The notes under the pieces were generated by a model. That model saw nothing but the letters and a program-made list of their open reading frames with translations. It was not told where the DNA came from and ran no database searches. DNA of 64,000 nucleotides from Photorhabdus cinerea (GTDB lineage: Bacteria > Pseudomonadota > Gammaproteobacteria > Enterobacterales > Enterobacteriaceae): positions 1 through 64,000 of the forward strand of contig NZ_PUJW01000014.1 in NCBI RefSeq assembly GCF_011189575.1, in the 5' to 3' direction. Each line of letters opens with the position of its first letter. The first letter of the stretch is position 1. Shown piece by piece: positions 53,341-63,860 of this stretch. A program made the translations under genes and the position numbers.

Positions 53341-54426
53341 TCACCAACCAAGAAGTCTGGATTCGACATCAGTACACTGTGCTCTCTGGCGTAATAAATG
53401 ATCCATCAGAACAATAGCCATCATTGCTTCTGCAATCGGTACTGCACGGATGCCAACACAAGGATCATGGCGGCCACGAGTCACCATTTCCACCTCTTCA
53501 CCCTGACGGTTAATCGTTTTGCCCGGCACCATGATGCTGGATGTTGGCTTTAGCGCAATACGAGCAACAATTAGCTGGCTACTGCTGATGCCACCAAGAA
53601 TTCCACCCGCATGATTACTGGTGAACCCTTGAGCTGTAATTTCATCCCTGTTTTCGCTGCCACGTAAATTGATCACACCGAAGCCATCACCAATTTCAAC
53701 ACCTTTTACTGCATTAATACTCATCAGCGCATGAGCAATATCAGCATCAAGGCGGTCGAAAACAGGCTCTCCCAATCCAGCCGGAACATTTTCTGCCACA
53801 ACCGTTACTTTCGCACCAATGGAATCACCGGCTTTTTTCAATTCACGCATCAAGGCATCAAGTTGTTCAAGTTTGGTCTCATCAGGGCTGAAGAATGGGT
53901 TTTGTTCCACCTGTCCCCAATCTTTCAATTCGCAATGGATATTTCCCATTTGGCTCAGGTAAGCACGGATACGAATGCCATATTTATCCAGTAGATATTT
54001 TTTCGCTATTGCACCTGCTGCTACACGCATTGCCGTTTCTCGAGCAGAAGAACGGCCACCACCGCGATAGTCGCGAACACCATATTTTTGTTCATAAGTG
54101 TAATCGGCATGCCCCGGACGAAACACATCTTTGATAGCACTGTAATCCTGAGAACGCTGATCCGTATTTTCAATGAGTAAACCGATACTGGTGCCGGTTG
54201 TTACCCCTTCAAATACCCCCGAAAGAATACGAACTTGGTCCGGCTCACGACGCTGCGTTGTATAGCGGGAAGTTCCCGGGCGACGCCTGTCTAAATCAAC
54301 TTGTAAATCGGCTTCTGTGATTGCAATACCCGGCGGTACACCATCGACAATACATCCCAACGCCAAACCGTGGGATTCGCCAAAAGTGGTGACCCGGAAA
54401 AATTGCCCGATACTATTTCCAGCCAT
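53341..54426 (-). CDS. aroC: Chorismate synthase AroC
   Basis: A 361-residue FMN-dependent enzyme converting EPSP to chorismate, the branch point to aromatic amino acids; same length as E. coli. Signatures: GESHGLALGCIVDGVPPG, FRPGHADYTYEQKYG, RGGGRSSARETAMRVAAGAI and HDPCVGIRAVPIAEAM. Follows prmB by 68 bp. Confidence 0.98.
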   Translation of the reverse strand: MAGNSIGQFFRVTTFGESHGLALGCIVDGVPPGIAITEADLQVDLDRRRPGTSRYTTQRREPDQVRILSGVFEGVTTGTSIGLLIENTDQRSQDYSAIKDVFRPGHADYTYEQKYGVRDYRGGGRSSARETAMRVAAGAIAKKYLLDKYGIRIRAYLSQMGNIHCELKDWGQVEQNPFFSPDETKLEQLDALMRELKKAGDSIGAKVTVVAENVPAGLGEPVFDRLDADIAHALMSINAVKGVEIGDGFGVINLRGSENRDEITAQGFTSNHAGGILGGISSSQLIVARIALKPTSSIMVPGKTINRQGEEVEMVTRGRHDPCVGIRAVPIAEAMMAIVLMDHLLRQRAQCTDVESRLLGW

Positions 54427-54494
54427 CCCAATTCCTTCCTGTTAATTGTTCTTTTATTTAACCCGACAAACAGCAATAACAACTCATCCAACTA

Positions 54495-55439
54495 TCAGTC
54501 TTTGAATAAACGAAAATGCTCATGATGTTCGACGAGTTGCTGGCGCGTCATCATAAATACACCGTCACCACCGTATTCAAACTCCAACCAGGTAAATGGC
54601 ACATCCGGATATTGTTCTATCAAATGCACCATACTGTTACCAACTTCACAAATCAGTACACCCTGCTCTGTCAGAAAATCTGGGGCAGTTGCCAAAATAC
54701 GGCGTGCGAGTTTCAAACCATCGGAACCCGCCGCCAGACCTAACTCAGGCTCACAACGGAACTCTTGCGGTAAATCGCTCATATCTTCAGCATCGACATA
54801 AGGCGGATTAGTGACGATAAGGTCATATTTAACAGGTGGCATATCACGGAATAGATCAGAACGGATAGGAATAACCCGGTGTTCAAGATTGTGATTCTGA
54901 ATATTCTGTTCAGTTACTGCCAGCACATCTGCGGAAATATCCACTGCATCGACTTCCGCTTCCGGGAAAGCATAGGCACAAGCAATGGCAATACAACCGC
55001 TACCGGTGCAGAGATCAAGAATATTTGCCGGTTCGTCAGGGATCAATCCTGCAAACTCATTATTAATCAATTCACCAATCGGTGAACGCGGCACCAGAAC
55101 CCGCTCATCAACATAAAATTCATGACCACAGAACCATGCCCGATTAGTCAAATAAGCAACAGGAATACGCTCATTAATACGGCGAATAACCCGCTCGACA
55201 ATACGATGACGCTCAGTTGATGTTAATTGCGCTGTCAACATTTCCTGTGGAATATCCAGCGGCAGAAATAGCGATGGAAGAACCAGTTGCAGCGCTTCAT
55301 CCCATGGATTATCTGTACCGTGTCCGTAATAAATATTCGCCGCATTAAACCGGCTGACAGACCAGCGCAACATATCCTTAATAGTATATAATTCAGCCAC
55401 TGCCTCATCGATAAAAATCTTGTCCAAAAGCCCCTCCAA
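54495..55439 (-). CDS. prmB: 50S ribosomal protein L3 glutamine methyltransferase PrmB
   Basis: A 314-residue SAM-dependent N5-glutamine methyltransferase acting on ribosomal protein L3. SAM motif ILDLCTGSGCIAIACA at about 135-150 and catalytic NPPYVDAEDM. Head gene of the run to aroC. Confidence 0.96.
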   Translation of the reverse strand: MEGLLDKIFIDEAVAELYTIKDMLRWSVSRFNAANIYYGHGTDNPWDEALQLVLPSLFLPLDIPQEMLTAQLTSTERHRIVERVIRRINERIPVAYLTNRAWFCGHEFYVDERVLVPRSPIGELINNEFAGLIPDEPANILDLCTGSGCIAIACAYAFPEAEVDAVDISADVLAVTEQNIQNHNLEHRVIPIRSDLFRDMPPVKYDLIVTNPPYVDAEDMSDLPQEFRCEPELGLAAGSDGLKLARRILATAPDFLTEQGVLICEVGNSMVHLIEQYPDVPFTWLEFEYGGDGVFMMTRQQLVEHHEHFRLFKD

Positions 55440-55561
55440 CCCTGTAAACTCATTGACCCGTTAGTTTGCCACGATCACTGAGACAAATCAGCTTTCATAT
55501 CAGGCTAATGACATAGAATTTTAGTGCAGGTATTTTATTGCAGATTTTGAGCCATTCTGTG

Positions 55562-55597
55562 GAAATCGTCTTATGAGTGAGTAAATAAGACGATTTC
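55562..55597. terminator. Long perfect hairpin between the permease gene and prmB
   Basis: 13-bp arms gaaatcgtcttat / ataagacgatttc with a ten-base loop, directly 3' of the permease gene. No strong T-run, so termination efficiency is uncertain. Confidence 0.65.
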
Positions 55598-55610
55598 TAC
55601 ATAATTTATA

Positions 55611-56999
55611 TCATATTTTCTTAGCAGACCGAGGGGTAACGGCGGTTACATTGTGCCGTATCCATAAATAATAGACCGCGGTTAACAAGAGTATCCATAT
55701 TCCACCCACATAGAATGCGATTCGTGTATCTGGGAAATAACTGAGAATAGCAATAATAAATACCATAAACACAATAGTCAGTATCGGTGCAACAGGCCAC
55801 ATCGGTACTGGAAATTGTAATTTTTGTGCTTCTTCTGGTGACATCTTTCTACGCATAGCAAATTGAGAGAGCAAAATCATTAACCAGACCCACACCGTAG
55901 CAAAAGTGGCAATCGAAGCAATGATTACGAACACCTGTTCAGGGAGCAAGTAATTAAGTACGACAGCACACAACAGCGCCAGCGTCATAATCATGATAGT
56001 CACCCAAGGCACACCATTACGGCTTAGATTCATAAATTTTTTATGCGCTAACCCTTTCTCAGCCATGCCGTACATCATACGACCTGCACCAAAAATATCA
56101 CTGTTGATAGCCGAAATCGCAGCGGTAATAACGATAATATTTAGAATATTCGCCGCCGAACTAATTCCCAATCCCTGAAATATTGCAACAAATGGACTGC
56201 CTTCCTGACCGATGCTGCTCCAGGGGTAAATTGCCATCAATACAAAAATAGTCAGTACATAGAACAGTAGAATACGCAGCGGGATAGAGTTAATCGCTTG
56301 CGGGATCATTTTCGCCGGATTTTTGGCTTCACTAGATGTGATACCGATGATTTCAACACCACCGAAAGCAAACATAACGACGGCTAAAGACTCAATAACG
56401 CCACCAAATCCATTAGGCATAAATCCGCCGTGTTGCCACAGATTCTGTACTCCAGTTGCCTGAAAATGACCGCTAAAACCAAATAAAATAATACCTGCCC
56501 CAGCAATAATCATTGCGCTGATCGCTGCTACTTTCAGAATCGACAACCAGAATTCCATTTCGCCAAATACTTTGACTTTACAAAGATTAAGCGCGCCAAT
56601 AATGAAAATAATACTGAGTACCCATATCCAACGCGGTACTTCTGGATACCACAGTCCCATATAAATACCGAAAGCAGTTACATCGGCCAGACAAACTATG
56701 ATCATTTCGAAAGTATAAGTCCAGCCAGTAATAAATCCCGATAACGGACCCAGGTATTGATGAGCGTAGCTGGCAAAAGAACCGGCATCCGGTTTATGGA
56801 CCGCCATCTCTCCCAGAGCGCGCATGACCATAAAAACCGCGGCACCTCCTACTAAATAAGCTAACAATACCGCCGGACCTGCAATTTTTATTGCTTCAGC
56901 AGAACCATAGAAAAGACCCGTGCCAATTGCAGAACCCAACGCCATGAACCGAATATGACGGGCGTTGAGTCCTCGTTCTAGTTGTAGTGAGGCTTGCAT
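55611..56999 (-). CDS. Amino-acid permease of the ProY/HutT type, probable histidine importer
   Basis: A 462-residue APC-family permease with 12 predicted helices. N-terminal signature GLNARHIRFMALGSAIGTGLF and FAFGGVEIIGITSSEAKNP match E. coli ProY and HutT-type permeases. Lies 85 bp downstream of hutH on the same strand, so it is most likely the histidine importer of the hut system (inference from context). The alternative is proline uptake. Confidence 0.88.
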   Translation of the reverse strand: MQASLQLERGLNARHIRFMALGSAIGTGLFYGSAEAIKIAGPAVLLAYLVGGAAVFMVMRALGEMAVHKPDAGSFASYAHQYLGPLSGFITGWTYTFEMIIVCLADVTAFGIYMGLWYPEVPRWIWVLSIIFIIGALNLCKVKVFGEMEFWLSILKVAAISAMIIAGAGIILFGFSGHFQATGVQNLWQHGGFMPNGFGGVIESLAVVMFAFGGVEIIGITSSEAKNPAKMIPQAINSIPLRILLFYVLTIFVLMAIYPWSSIGQEGSPFVAIFQGLGISSAANILNIIVITAAISAINSDIFGAGRMMYGMAEKGLAHKKFMNLSRNGVPWVTIMIMTLALLCAVVLNYLLPEQVFVIIASIATFATVWVWLMILLSQFAMRRKMSPEEAQKLQFPVPMWPVAPILTIVFMVFIIAILSYFPDTRIAFYVGGIWILLLTAVYYLWIRHNVTAVTPRSAKKI

Positions 57000-57055
57000 G
57001 ATTTACCCTCTTATCTTTTATTATTGGGTTTTATGAAATATAAATGCAACAATCA

Positions 57056-57074
57056 GGCCGGACAGAAGCCGGCC
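57056..57074 (-). terminator. GC-rich hairpin after hutH
   Basis: Arms ggccgg / ccggcc with a seven-base loop between hutH and the permease gene. It may attenuate transcription into the permease gene. Confidence 0.45.
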
Positions 57075-57084
57075 ATCGGCTTAT

Positions 57085-58629
57085 TTAACGATTATTTTTA
57101 ATCTGTAATATCTGTCCAGAAGGAAGTAGTGAGGAAAGGTGTTGCTCAGCCAATAGTTGTACAGCAGCAGCAATATCCGGCGCAAAAAAACGATCTTGAT
57201 CGTAATAATCTACCTTTTCCCGCAGAATACGGCGCGCTTTTTCCAGAACTGGGCTACTTTTCAGACCATTCCGAAAATCGATTCCCTGACAGGCAGATAG
57301 CCATTCAATTGCCAGAATACCCCTGGTATTTTCTGCCATCTCCCATAAACGACGCCCAGCAGCCGGGGCCATTGAGACATGATCTTCCTGATTGGCCGAA
57401 GTCGGTAAACTGTCAACACTAGCAGGGTGGGCCAACGCTTTATTTTCACTGGCAAGCGCCGCCGCCGTCACCTGAGCAATCATAAAGCCCGAATTCACAC
57501 CACCGTTATCAACCAGAAAAGGAGGAAGCTGTGACATATGCGAATCCATCAACAACGCAATCCGCCGTTCTGATAATGCACCTATTTCTGCCAATACCAG
57601 CGCCAGATTATCAGACGCCATTGCAACAGGTTCGGCATGGAAGTTACCACCAGAAATTACTTCACCTTGTTCAGCAAATACCAATGGGTTATCAGATACG
57701 GCATTAGCTTCAATCAGGATAACATCGGCAGCATGACGCAATTGAGTCAAACAAGCTCCCATGACCTGTGGCTGACAACGTAATGAATAAGGATCTTGTA
57801 CCTTGGGGCAATTTATATGAGAATCTGATAGTTCACTGCTTTTTTCTAATACATAACGATACAATGTAGCAACGTCAATCTGTCCCTGTTGCCCCCGTAC
57901 GGCATGTACACGCTCATCAAATGGTTTGCGAGAACCCAACGCCGCTTCTACAGATAAAGAACCGCAAACTATTGCTGCCGCTAACAGATCTTCTGCCTCA
58001 AATAATCCACGTAAAGCAAAAGCCGTAGATACTTGAGTACCATTGAGCAATGCCAAGCCTTCTTTAGCTGCCAATGTAATGGGTTGTAAATTGGCTTTTG
58101 CCAGAGCTTCTTTAGCTGGCAACCACTCTCCCTGATAATGAGCCTGCCCTTCCCCAAGTAATAACAAGCTCATATGTGCCAACGGTGCCAAATCACCAGA
58201 AGCTCCCACCGATCCTTTACAGGGAATATGAGGATAAATTTCCGCATTAACTAATGCAATTAATGCCTGAATAACTTCAAGACGAATACCAGAGTAACCA
58301 CGGGAAAGACTGTTAATCTTCAATACCATGATCAACCGGGTCATATTATCGTCCAACGCTTCACCTATCCCAGCAGCATGAGACACGACAAGCGAACGTT
58401 GTAGTTTTTCTAAATTATCTTCTTCAATCCGTGTACTGGCTAATAGTCCGAATCCGGTATTAATTCCGTAAGCAGTGCGATTTTCAGCAAGAATAGCATT
58501 AACACATTCCACGCTACGTTCAATAGCAGGAAAAATCTGGCTATCCAGCGTTATTTTTACCGGTTGTAGATAAACCTGACGTAATTCATCAAGGGTCAAT
58601 TTGCCTGGGTAAATAGTTAACTGTTTCAT
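57085..58629 (-). CDS. hutH: Histidine ammonia-lyase HutH
   Basis: A 514-residue enzyme converting histidine to urocanate plus ammonia. The self-forming MIO cofactor comes from Ala143-Ser144-Gly145 in GSVGASGDLAPLAH; YGINTGFG carries the catalytic Tyr. The ATG at 58629 has AAGGAA upstream; the frame extension to 58686 lies in hutU. Starts 8 bp after the hutU stop, so the two are one transcript. Confidence 0.98.
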   Translation of the reverse strand: MKQLTIYPGKLTLDELRQVYLQPVKITLDSQIFPAIERSVECVNAILAENRTAYGINTGFGLLASTRIEEDNLEKLQRSLVVSHAAGIGEALDDNMTRLIMVLKINSLSRGYSGIRLEVIQALIALVNAEIYPHIPCKGSVGASGDLAPLAHMSLLLLGEGQAHYQGEWLPAKEALAKANLQPITLAAKEGLALLNGTQVSTAFALRGLFEAEDLLAAAIVCGSLSVEAALGSRKPFDERVHAVRGQQGQIDVATLYRYVLEKSSELSDSHINCPKVQDPYSLRCQPQVMGACLTQLRHAADVILIEANAVSDNPLVFAEQGEVISGGNFHAEPVAMASDNLALVLAEIGALSERRIALLMDSHMSQLPPFLVDNGGVNSGFMIAQVTAAALASENKALAHPASVDSLPTSANQEDHVSMAPAAGRRLWEMAENTRGILAIEWLSACQGIDFRNGLKSSPVLEKARRILREKVDYYDQDRFFAPDIAAAVQLLAEQHLSSLLPSGQILQIKNNR

Positions 58630-58637
58630 AATGTTCC

Positions 58638-60317
58638 TTATTTTGTATTGAGCATCGGCAAATCTAATCCTTGCTCTTTGGCACAATGGATAGCGATTTC
58701 ATAACCTGCATCGGCATGACGCATAACTCCGGTAGCTGGATCGTTGTGTAGTACCCGGGCTATACGCTCAGCGGCTTCATCAGTTCCATCACAAACAATC
58801 ACCATACCGGCATGTTGTGAGAAACCCATACCAACACCACCGCCATGATGCAGAGAAACCCAAGTAGCACCGCTAGCAGTGTTAAGCAAAGCATTCAACA
58901 GCGGCCAATCTGAAACTGCATCAGAGCCATCACGCATAGATTCGGTTTCGCGATTCGGGCTGGAGACAGAACCGGAATCCAGATGGTCGCGCCCAATGAC
59001 AATAGGCGCAGAAAGTTCACCACTGCGTACCATTTCATTAAAAGCTAACCCCAGCTTGGCTCGTTCCCCTAAACCAACCCAGCAAATACGAGCGGGCAAT
59101 CCCTGAAAGCTAATGCGTTCCCTTGCCATATCCAGCCAGCGATGCAAATGTTTGTCATCGGGGAGCAATTCTTTAACTTTGGCGTCAGTTTTGTAGATGT
59201 CCTGTGGATCGCCAGAAAGTGCTACCCAGCGGAAGGGGCCAATACCACGGCAGAATAACGGGCGAATATAAGCAGGAACAAAACCAGGAAAATCGAAGGC
59301 ATTTTCTACACCAACCTCATACGCCATTTGGCGAATATTGTTGCCGTAATCAAAAACAGGAATACCCCATTGCTGGAAAGTCAACATCGCCTTAACATGT
59401 TCTGCCATCGAAAATTTTGCTGCTTCGATAACTTCTGCTGGTGCTGAAATAGCACGTTGGCGATATTCTTCCCAACTCCAGTTTTTTGGCAGATAGCCGT
59501 TGAGAGGATCGTGTGAACTTGTCTGGTCAGTGACCAAATCCGGACGTACACCACGACGAACTACTTCTGGCAAGATTTCAGCAGCATTACCGCACAATGC
59601 GATAGAGATGGCTTTGCCTTCCTGAGTGTATTTTTCAATCCGAGCCAGTGCATCATCCAAATCTTTCGCTTGTTCATCAACATAACGAGTACGCAGGCGG
59701 AAATCGATCCGGCTTTGTTGGCATTCAATATTCAACGAACAGGCTCCGGCTAATGTTGCAGCCAGCGGTTGTGCTCCCCCCATACCACCCAAACCAGCGG
59801 TTAGCACCCAACGCCCTTGTAAATTACCGTTATAATGCTGCCGGCCAGCTTCCACGAACGTTTCATAAGTGCCTTGCACAATCCCCTGACTGCCAATGTA
59901 GATCCAGCTACCCGCCGTCATTTGACCGTACATAGCCAGCCCTTTCGCATCCAACTCGTTGAAATGCTCCCAGGTAGCCCAGTGCGGTACCAGATTCGAG
60001 TTTGCAATCAGTACCCGAGGTGCATTTTTATGGGTTTTAAATACCCCAACCGGTTTGCCTGACTGAATTAGCAGAGTTTCATCGTCTTCCAGTTTTTTCA
60101 GTGTTTCAACAATCTTGTCATAGCATTCCCAATTTCTGGCAGCTCGACCAATACCGCCATACACCACCAATTCATGCGAATTCTCAGCCACTTCCGGATC
60201 AAGATTATTCATTAACATACGCAGAGGAGCTTCGGTTAACCAACTTTTAGCGGTTAATTTCGTTCCTCTGGGTGCCCGGATATCAACATTACGAAATTTA
60301 CTTTTCTGGGCGGTCAC
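58638..60317 (-). CDS. hutU: Urocanate hydratase HutU
   Basis: A 559-residue NAD-dependent urocanase giving imidazolonepropionate. Conserved: APRGTKLTAKSW, YGGIGRAARNW, GKPVGVFKTH, TAGLGGMGGAQPLA and the active-site Cys in PARICWVGLGERAKLGL. The start is taken as GTG at 60317 because AGGAG lies upstream and earlier codons are not family-like. First gene of hutU-hutH-permease, preceded by the HutC operator. Confidence 0.97.
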   Translation of the reverse strand: MTAQKSKFRNVDIRAPRGTKLTAKSWLTEAPLRMLMNNLDPEVAENSHELVVYGGIGRAARNWECYDKIVETLKKLEDDETLLIQSGKPVGVFKTHKNAPRVLIANSNLVPHWATWEHFNELDAKGLAMYGQMTAGSWIYIGSQGIVQGTYETFVEAGRQHYNGNLQGRWVLTAGLGGMGGAQPLAATLAGACSLNIECQQSRIDFRLRTRYVDEQAKDLDDALARIEKYTQEGKAISIALCGNAAEILPEVVRRGVRPDLVTDQTSSHDPLNGYLPKNWSWEEYRQRAISAPAEVIEAAKFSMAEHVKAMLTFQQWGIPVFDYGNNIRQMAYEVGVENAFDFPGFVPAYIRPLFCRGIGPFRWVALSGDPQDIYKTDAKVKELLPDDKHLHRWLDMARERISFQGLPARICWVGLGERAKLGLAFNEMVRSGELSAPIVIGRDHLDSGSVSSPNRETESMRDGSDAVSDWPLLNALLNTASGATWVSLHHGGGVGMGFSQHAGMVIVCDGTDEAAERIARVLHNDPATGVMRHADAGYEIAIHCAKEQGLDLPMLNTK

Positions 60318-60762
60318 GGTTTGGCTCCTTGTTTGTCTTTGTATATTTGTTAAATGTATAGTTGTATATACATGTATATTCAATAGACCAAACTGTTAGC
60401 TAAAATGATATATTTATGAGTTTATTGTTATTATTTTCTTATAAATCAATTTGTTAATATTATTTCTTTTTTATTATCAAGAAGTAATATTTTTCTTATT
60501 TTTGTGTTTATAATCACAATTTGTTTACATTAATTTTACAAAAATATAATTTAAGGAAGGAAAGATTTTGTTTGGTTTGTCACCAATACACAGGCAAGTT
60601 CTGAGTCGTGACAAACTGATGCTCCATGTAAACAATTAAGGGCATCAGTCATCGTATGAATGTGGTTATAAGGGTCTACATTTGAAGTTAAGACATATAT
60701 CTTTAGCAGCAACCTCTATTAGATAAGAGTTTACAGCGCTTCTTGCTAAAAACATGGTATAG
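60318..60762. promoter_or_regulatory. hutUH promoter region
   Basis: About 445 bp between hutC and hutU, very AT-rich in the left-centre. Contains the TGTATATACA operator close to the hutU start; the rest holds no recognised element. Confidence 0.6.
60363..60372. promoter_or_regulatory. HutC operator at hutU
   Basis: tgtatataca, an exact palindrome, followed directly by tgtatat. It occurs 46 bp upstream of hutU, and the same ten-base palindrome occurs upstream of hutI, the two places a local HutC repressor should act. Confidence 0.75.
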
Positions 60763-61494
60763 CTATGAACTGAAACGTCCTTTCAATTTATAGCGATTAC
60801 CGGGAAATAGCAGCCTGGCACTGGAAACGGTGTAATGAGTTGACCAAGTTCGGCGACTAATTAATAAACAAGGAGCCCCCGACTCAATCTGCAATAATTT
60901 ACAGGACCGGGGATCACCAGCAATAGCCTCTACAATATGTTCACCTTCCGTTAGCGGTGCAATCATTGACAAATAATCGTGCGGAGTCAGTTTGGTGAAG
61001 TCTTGCTGCAAATAGCCAGGAACCGCTTGAACATTGACGTAACGATCTTCTATCTGAACCGGAATATCGTTTTCATAATGGACAATAACTGACTGATAAA
61101 TCGGCGTGCCGGCGATAATATCCAATTCGGCAGCTTGTTTTACGTTAGCGTTCAGCTCTGATAACTTTAATATTTTACAGCGATGCTGATGAGAACGGGA
61201 TGAGATCTCATCAGCAATACTGTGGATTTCGAACAGTGCGGATTGCCCTTTTGGCTCAGCGACAAAAGATCCCACCCCTTGCAGCCGTACTAATAGCCCT
61301 TCAGCAGTCAATTCACGCAACGCACGGTTGGCGGTCATACGGCTACAGTTAAATTGCTTAACCAACTCAGCTTCTGATGGAACACGATCATTAGATTTCC
61401 ATTCACCGGTATAGATTTTTTCGATAATGGATTGTTTTACTCTGGCATATAAAGGTATAGGTTTGGCAAATGATCCTGATAAATGTGTCGTCAC
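60763..61494 (-). CDS. hutC: Histidine utilisation repressor HutC
   Basis: A 243-residue GntR/HutC-type regulator. N-terminal winged helix (PLYARVKQSIIEKIYTGEW, RVPSEAELVKQFNCSRMTA, NRALRELTAEGLLVRLQGVG) and a C-terminal UTRA domain that binds urocanate. Represses the hut operons until urocanate accumulates. Last gene of hutI-hutG-hutC, 106 bp after hutG. Confidence 0.96.
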   Translation of the reverse strand: MTTHLSGSFAKPIPLYARVKQSIIEKIYTGEWKSNDRVPSEAELVKQFNCSRMTANRALRELTAEGLLVRLQGVGSFVAEPKGQSALFEIHSIADEISSRSHQHRCKILKLSELNANVKQAAELDIIAGTPIYQSVIVHYENDIPVQIEDRYVNVQAVPGYLQQDFTKLTPHDYLSMIAPLTEGEHIVEAIAGDPRSCKLLQIESGAPCLLISRRTWSTHYTVSSARLLFPGNRYKLKGRFSS

Positions 61495-61600
61495 AATAAA
61501 TTCCTTGTCGCTATAAAAATGTAAGTGATTAATTACACTAATTTTATCAGGCTATCTTTACCAAAAAATAACAGCACAATAGTACTGTTATTTTAGACAA

Positions 61601-62557
61601 TCAATACCACCAATGCACTAATTGCCAAGCAAGACGCGCTGCTGCTTTCCCGCCTATCCCTTGAATATCAAATATTGGATTGAGTTCAACCAGATCAGCC
61701 GCTTGTAATTTCCCACTCTGACAGATTGGCTGAATCAATTGCAGAAGGAGTTCCAATGGTAGCCCGAGTGCTGCCGGCGCAGAAACTGCTGGCATCTGAT
61801 AAGCAGGTAATACATCCAGATCGATTGTCATGTAAATCAAATCAACTTGCTGAAGTGTATCTTGTATCTGCTGTTGTATTTTGTCCAGTTCGGTTTCACT
61901 ACACTGATTATCCCAGATGATCTTAACATTCAAGTGGCTTGCTTCATCCACCAATGCTTGGGTATTAGATGCCAAACTGGCGCCAATGCAAGTATAGTGA
62001 AACGGTCGGTGGTGTTGCTGACAATACTCGGCGAGCTGACGAAATGGTGTACCGGAAGTGGGTTGCAATGACCGCCGTAAATCAAGATGAGCATCAAAGT
62101 TAATAATACCAACGCGTTGATGTGGAAAAGCATCATAAATTCCAACACCATGAGCGAAAGCCGTTTCATGTCCACCACCCAGCACCAGAGTGCGCACATG
62201 CTGATGTTGGCATTGAATAATTGCATCAGCCAAGGCTTGTTGTGCCTCACTCAATTGATTAGGATTGGCGCGAATACTTCCCAAGTCCACCAATCTGTCA
62301 TGCCCTTTATGACTAGCCATATTTGCCAATGACCGCCGCAAATAATCAGGGCCTTGATTGGCCCCCGGCCTACCCTGATTGCGTTTTACACCTTCATCAC
62401 ATTCAAACCCCAGTAGTGCAATATGGTGAGAAAATTCTTCCGGTGTAAAATAGGGAGATTGTTTGATCGTTTGAAAAATCCGCAGTGCATTATCCGCTTC
62501 TGCCAAATCATTTCGCCCTTGCCAAATAGTAGGCAAAGTAGCATGCCATAAATTCAT
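61601..62557 (-). CDS. hutG: Formimidoylglutamase HutG
   Basis: A 318-residue arginase/agmatinase-fold enzyme that splits formimidoylglutamate into glutamate and formamide. Binuclear Mn ligands are in GGGHETAFAHG, NFDAHLDLR and TIDLDVLPAY. Lies 17 bp after hutI. Its presence, with no hutF, shows the one-step formimidoylglutamase branch of the pathway. Confidence 0.96.
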   Translation of the reverse strand: MNLWHATLPTIWQGRNDLAEADNALRIFQTIKQSPYFTPEEFSHHIALLGFECDEGVKRNQGRPGANQGPDYLRRSLANMASHKGHDRLVDLGSIRANPNQLSEAQQALADAIIQCQHQHVRTLVLGGGHETAFAHGVGIYDAFPHQRVGIINFDAHLDLRRSLQPTSGTPFRQLAEYCQQHHRPFHYTCIGASLASNTQALVDEASHLNVKIIWDNQCSETELDKIQQQIQDTLQQVDLIYMTIDLDVLPAYQMPAVSAPAALGLPLELLLQLIQPICQSGKLQAADLVELNPIFDIQGIGGKAAARLAWQLVHWWY

Positions 62558-62574
62558 TTACTGCTCCTTATCTG

Positions 62575-63813
62575 CTATATATTGGAATGAGCAATAGCAC
62601 CACGAAATACCCTGGTATTCAGCGGGTTATGGCCTAACTCATAGAAAATATCGACAGGATTTTCTGCATCCCAAACAATAAAATCAGCATAAGCACCCGC
62701 GCGTAGCTGTCCGTGACTATTTCCTCTACCCAATGCACGAGCGGCATGTCGAGTAACACCTAACCATACCTCTTCAGGAGTCAGCCCAAATTGCACGCAA
62801 GCCATATTCATCGCCATACGCAGAGAAGCAAATGGGCTGGTTCCAGGATTAAAATCCGTAGATACAGCTATCGGTACATTAAATTGTCGTAATAAATCGA
62901 CAGGCGGGTGCTGCGTTTCCTGCAAAAAGTAGAAAGCGCCGGGAAGCAAAACAGCAACCGTACCACTGTGGCTAAGAGCTTCCACTCCTGCCTGATCCAA
63001 ATATTCAATATGATCAACTGAAAGACCGTGATAACGAGCGACCAGTTCACTCCCTCCCAAATTGGACAATTGCTCCACATGTCCTTTTACTGGAATGCCC
63101 CAGCGCTGTGCTTCCTGAAAAAGCCGCTCGGTTTGCGCTAAATTAAACCCTACGCTTTCACAAAAAACGTCTACTGCGTCAAACAGCTGTTTTCGCCAAA
63201 GTTGCGGCAGGATAATTTCACAAATCAGATCTATATAGGCATCAGGATTGTGTTTATATTCAGGCGGGCAAGTATGAGCAGCGAGCAATGTCGCGCTGAT
63301 TTCTATCGGATTATATTTCCCCAAGTTTCGTGCAACCTGTAGCAATTTTTCTTCATTTTCCAGATCTAATCCATAACCCGATTTAATCTCAATAGTGGTT
63401 ACGCCTTCAGCCATAAATGCAGCCAAACGCTGCTGGGCAGAGTGTCCAAGTTGTTCAAGAGAACTGGTTCGGGTTGCTGAAACTGTCGCATTGATACCCC
63501 CTCCCTGCGCACTGAGTTCAGCATAGGACATACCATTTAAACGCTGCTCCCATTCATAAGCCCGGTTACCACCAAAAACTAAATGAGTGTGACAATCGAT
63601 TAAACCGGGGGTAATCAGGCGTTGTTGGACATCAATTACCTGACAGCTACCCGTCTGTAATGTTGCTGTGGGAAAAATAGCTAAAATTTTGTCATCACGT
63701 ACCAGAAGATCATGTTCTTTTAATAATCCGTAAGCTGCATTGATAGAAGGGTCCATTGTTGCCAGTCTAGCGTTACGCCAGACGACATCAGTATCACGCA
63801 GTTCTATTGTCAT
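62575..63813 (-). CDS. hutI: Imidazolonepropionase HutI
   Basis: A 412-residue amidohydrolase that opens the imidazolone ring to formimidoylglutamate. Metal ligands: CHTHLVFGG, the downstream His in AAHTCPPEY and VKGHVEQLSNLGG, and Asp in VAVSTDFNPGTSP. First gene of hutI-hutG-hutC. Confidence 0.97.
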   Translation of the reverse strand: MTIELRDTDVVWRNARLATMDPSINAAYGLLKEHDLLVRDDKILAIFPTATLQTGSCQVIDVQQRLITPGLIDCHTHLVFGGNRAYEWEQRLNGMSYAELSAQGGGINATVSATRTSSLEQLGHSAQQRLAAFMAEGVTTIEIKSGYGLDLENEEKLLQVARNLGKYNPIEISATLLAAHTCPPEYKHNPDAYIDLICEIILPQLWRKQLFDAVDVFCESVGFNLAQTERLFQEAQRWGIPVKGHVEQLSNLGGSELVARYHGLSVDHIEYLDQAGVEALSHSGTVAVLLPGAFYFLQETQHPPVDLLRQFNVPIAVSTDFNPGTSPFASLRMAMNMACVQFGLTPEEVWLGVTRHAARALGRGNSHGQLRAGAYADFIVWDAENPVDIFYELGHNPLNTRVFRGAIAHSNI

Positions 63814-63860
63814 GTTTAGAATCCTGTATTTGTCTGTATCTGATAGCTCAGGCCATTAGT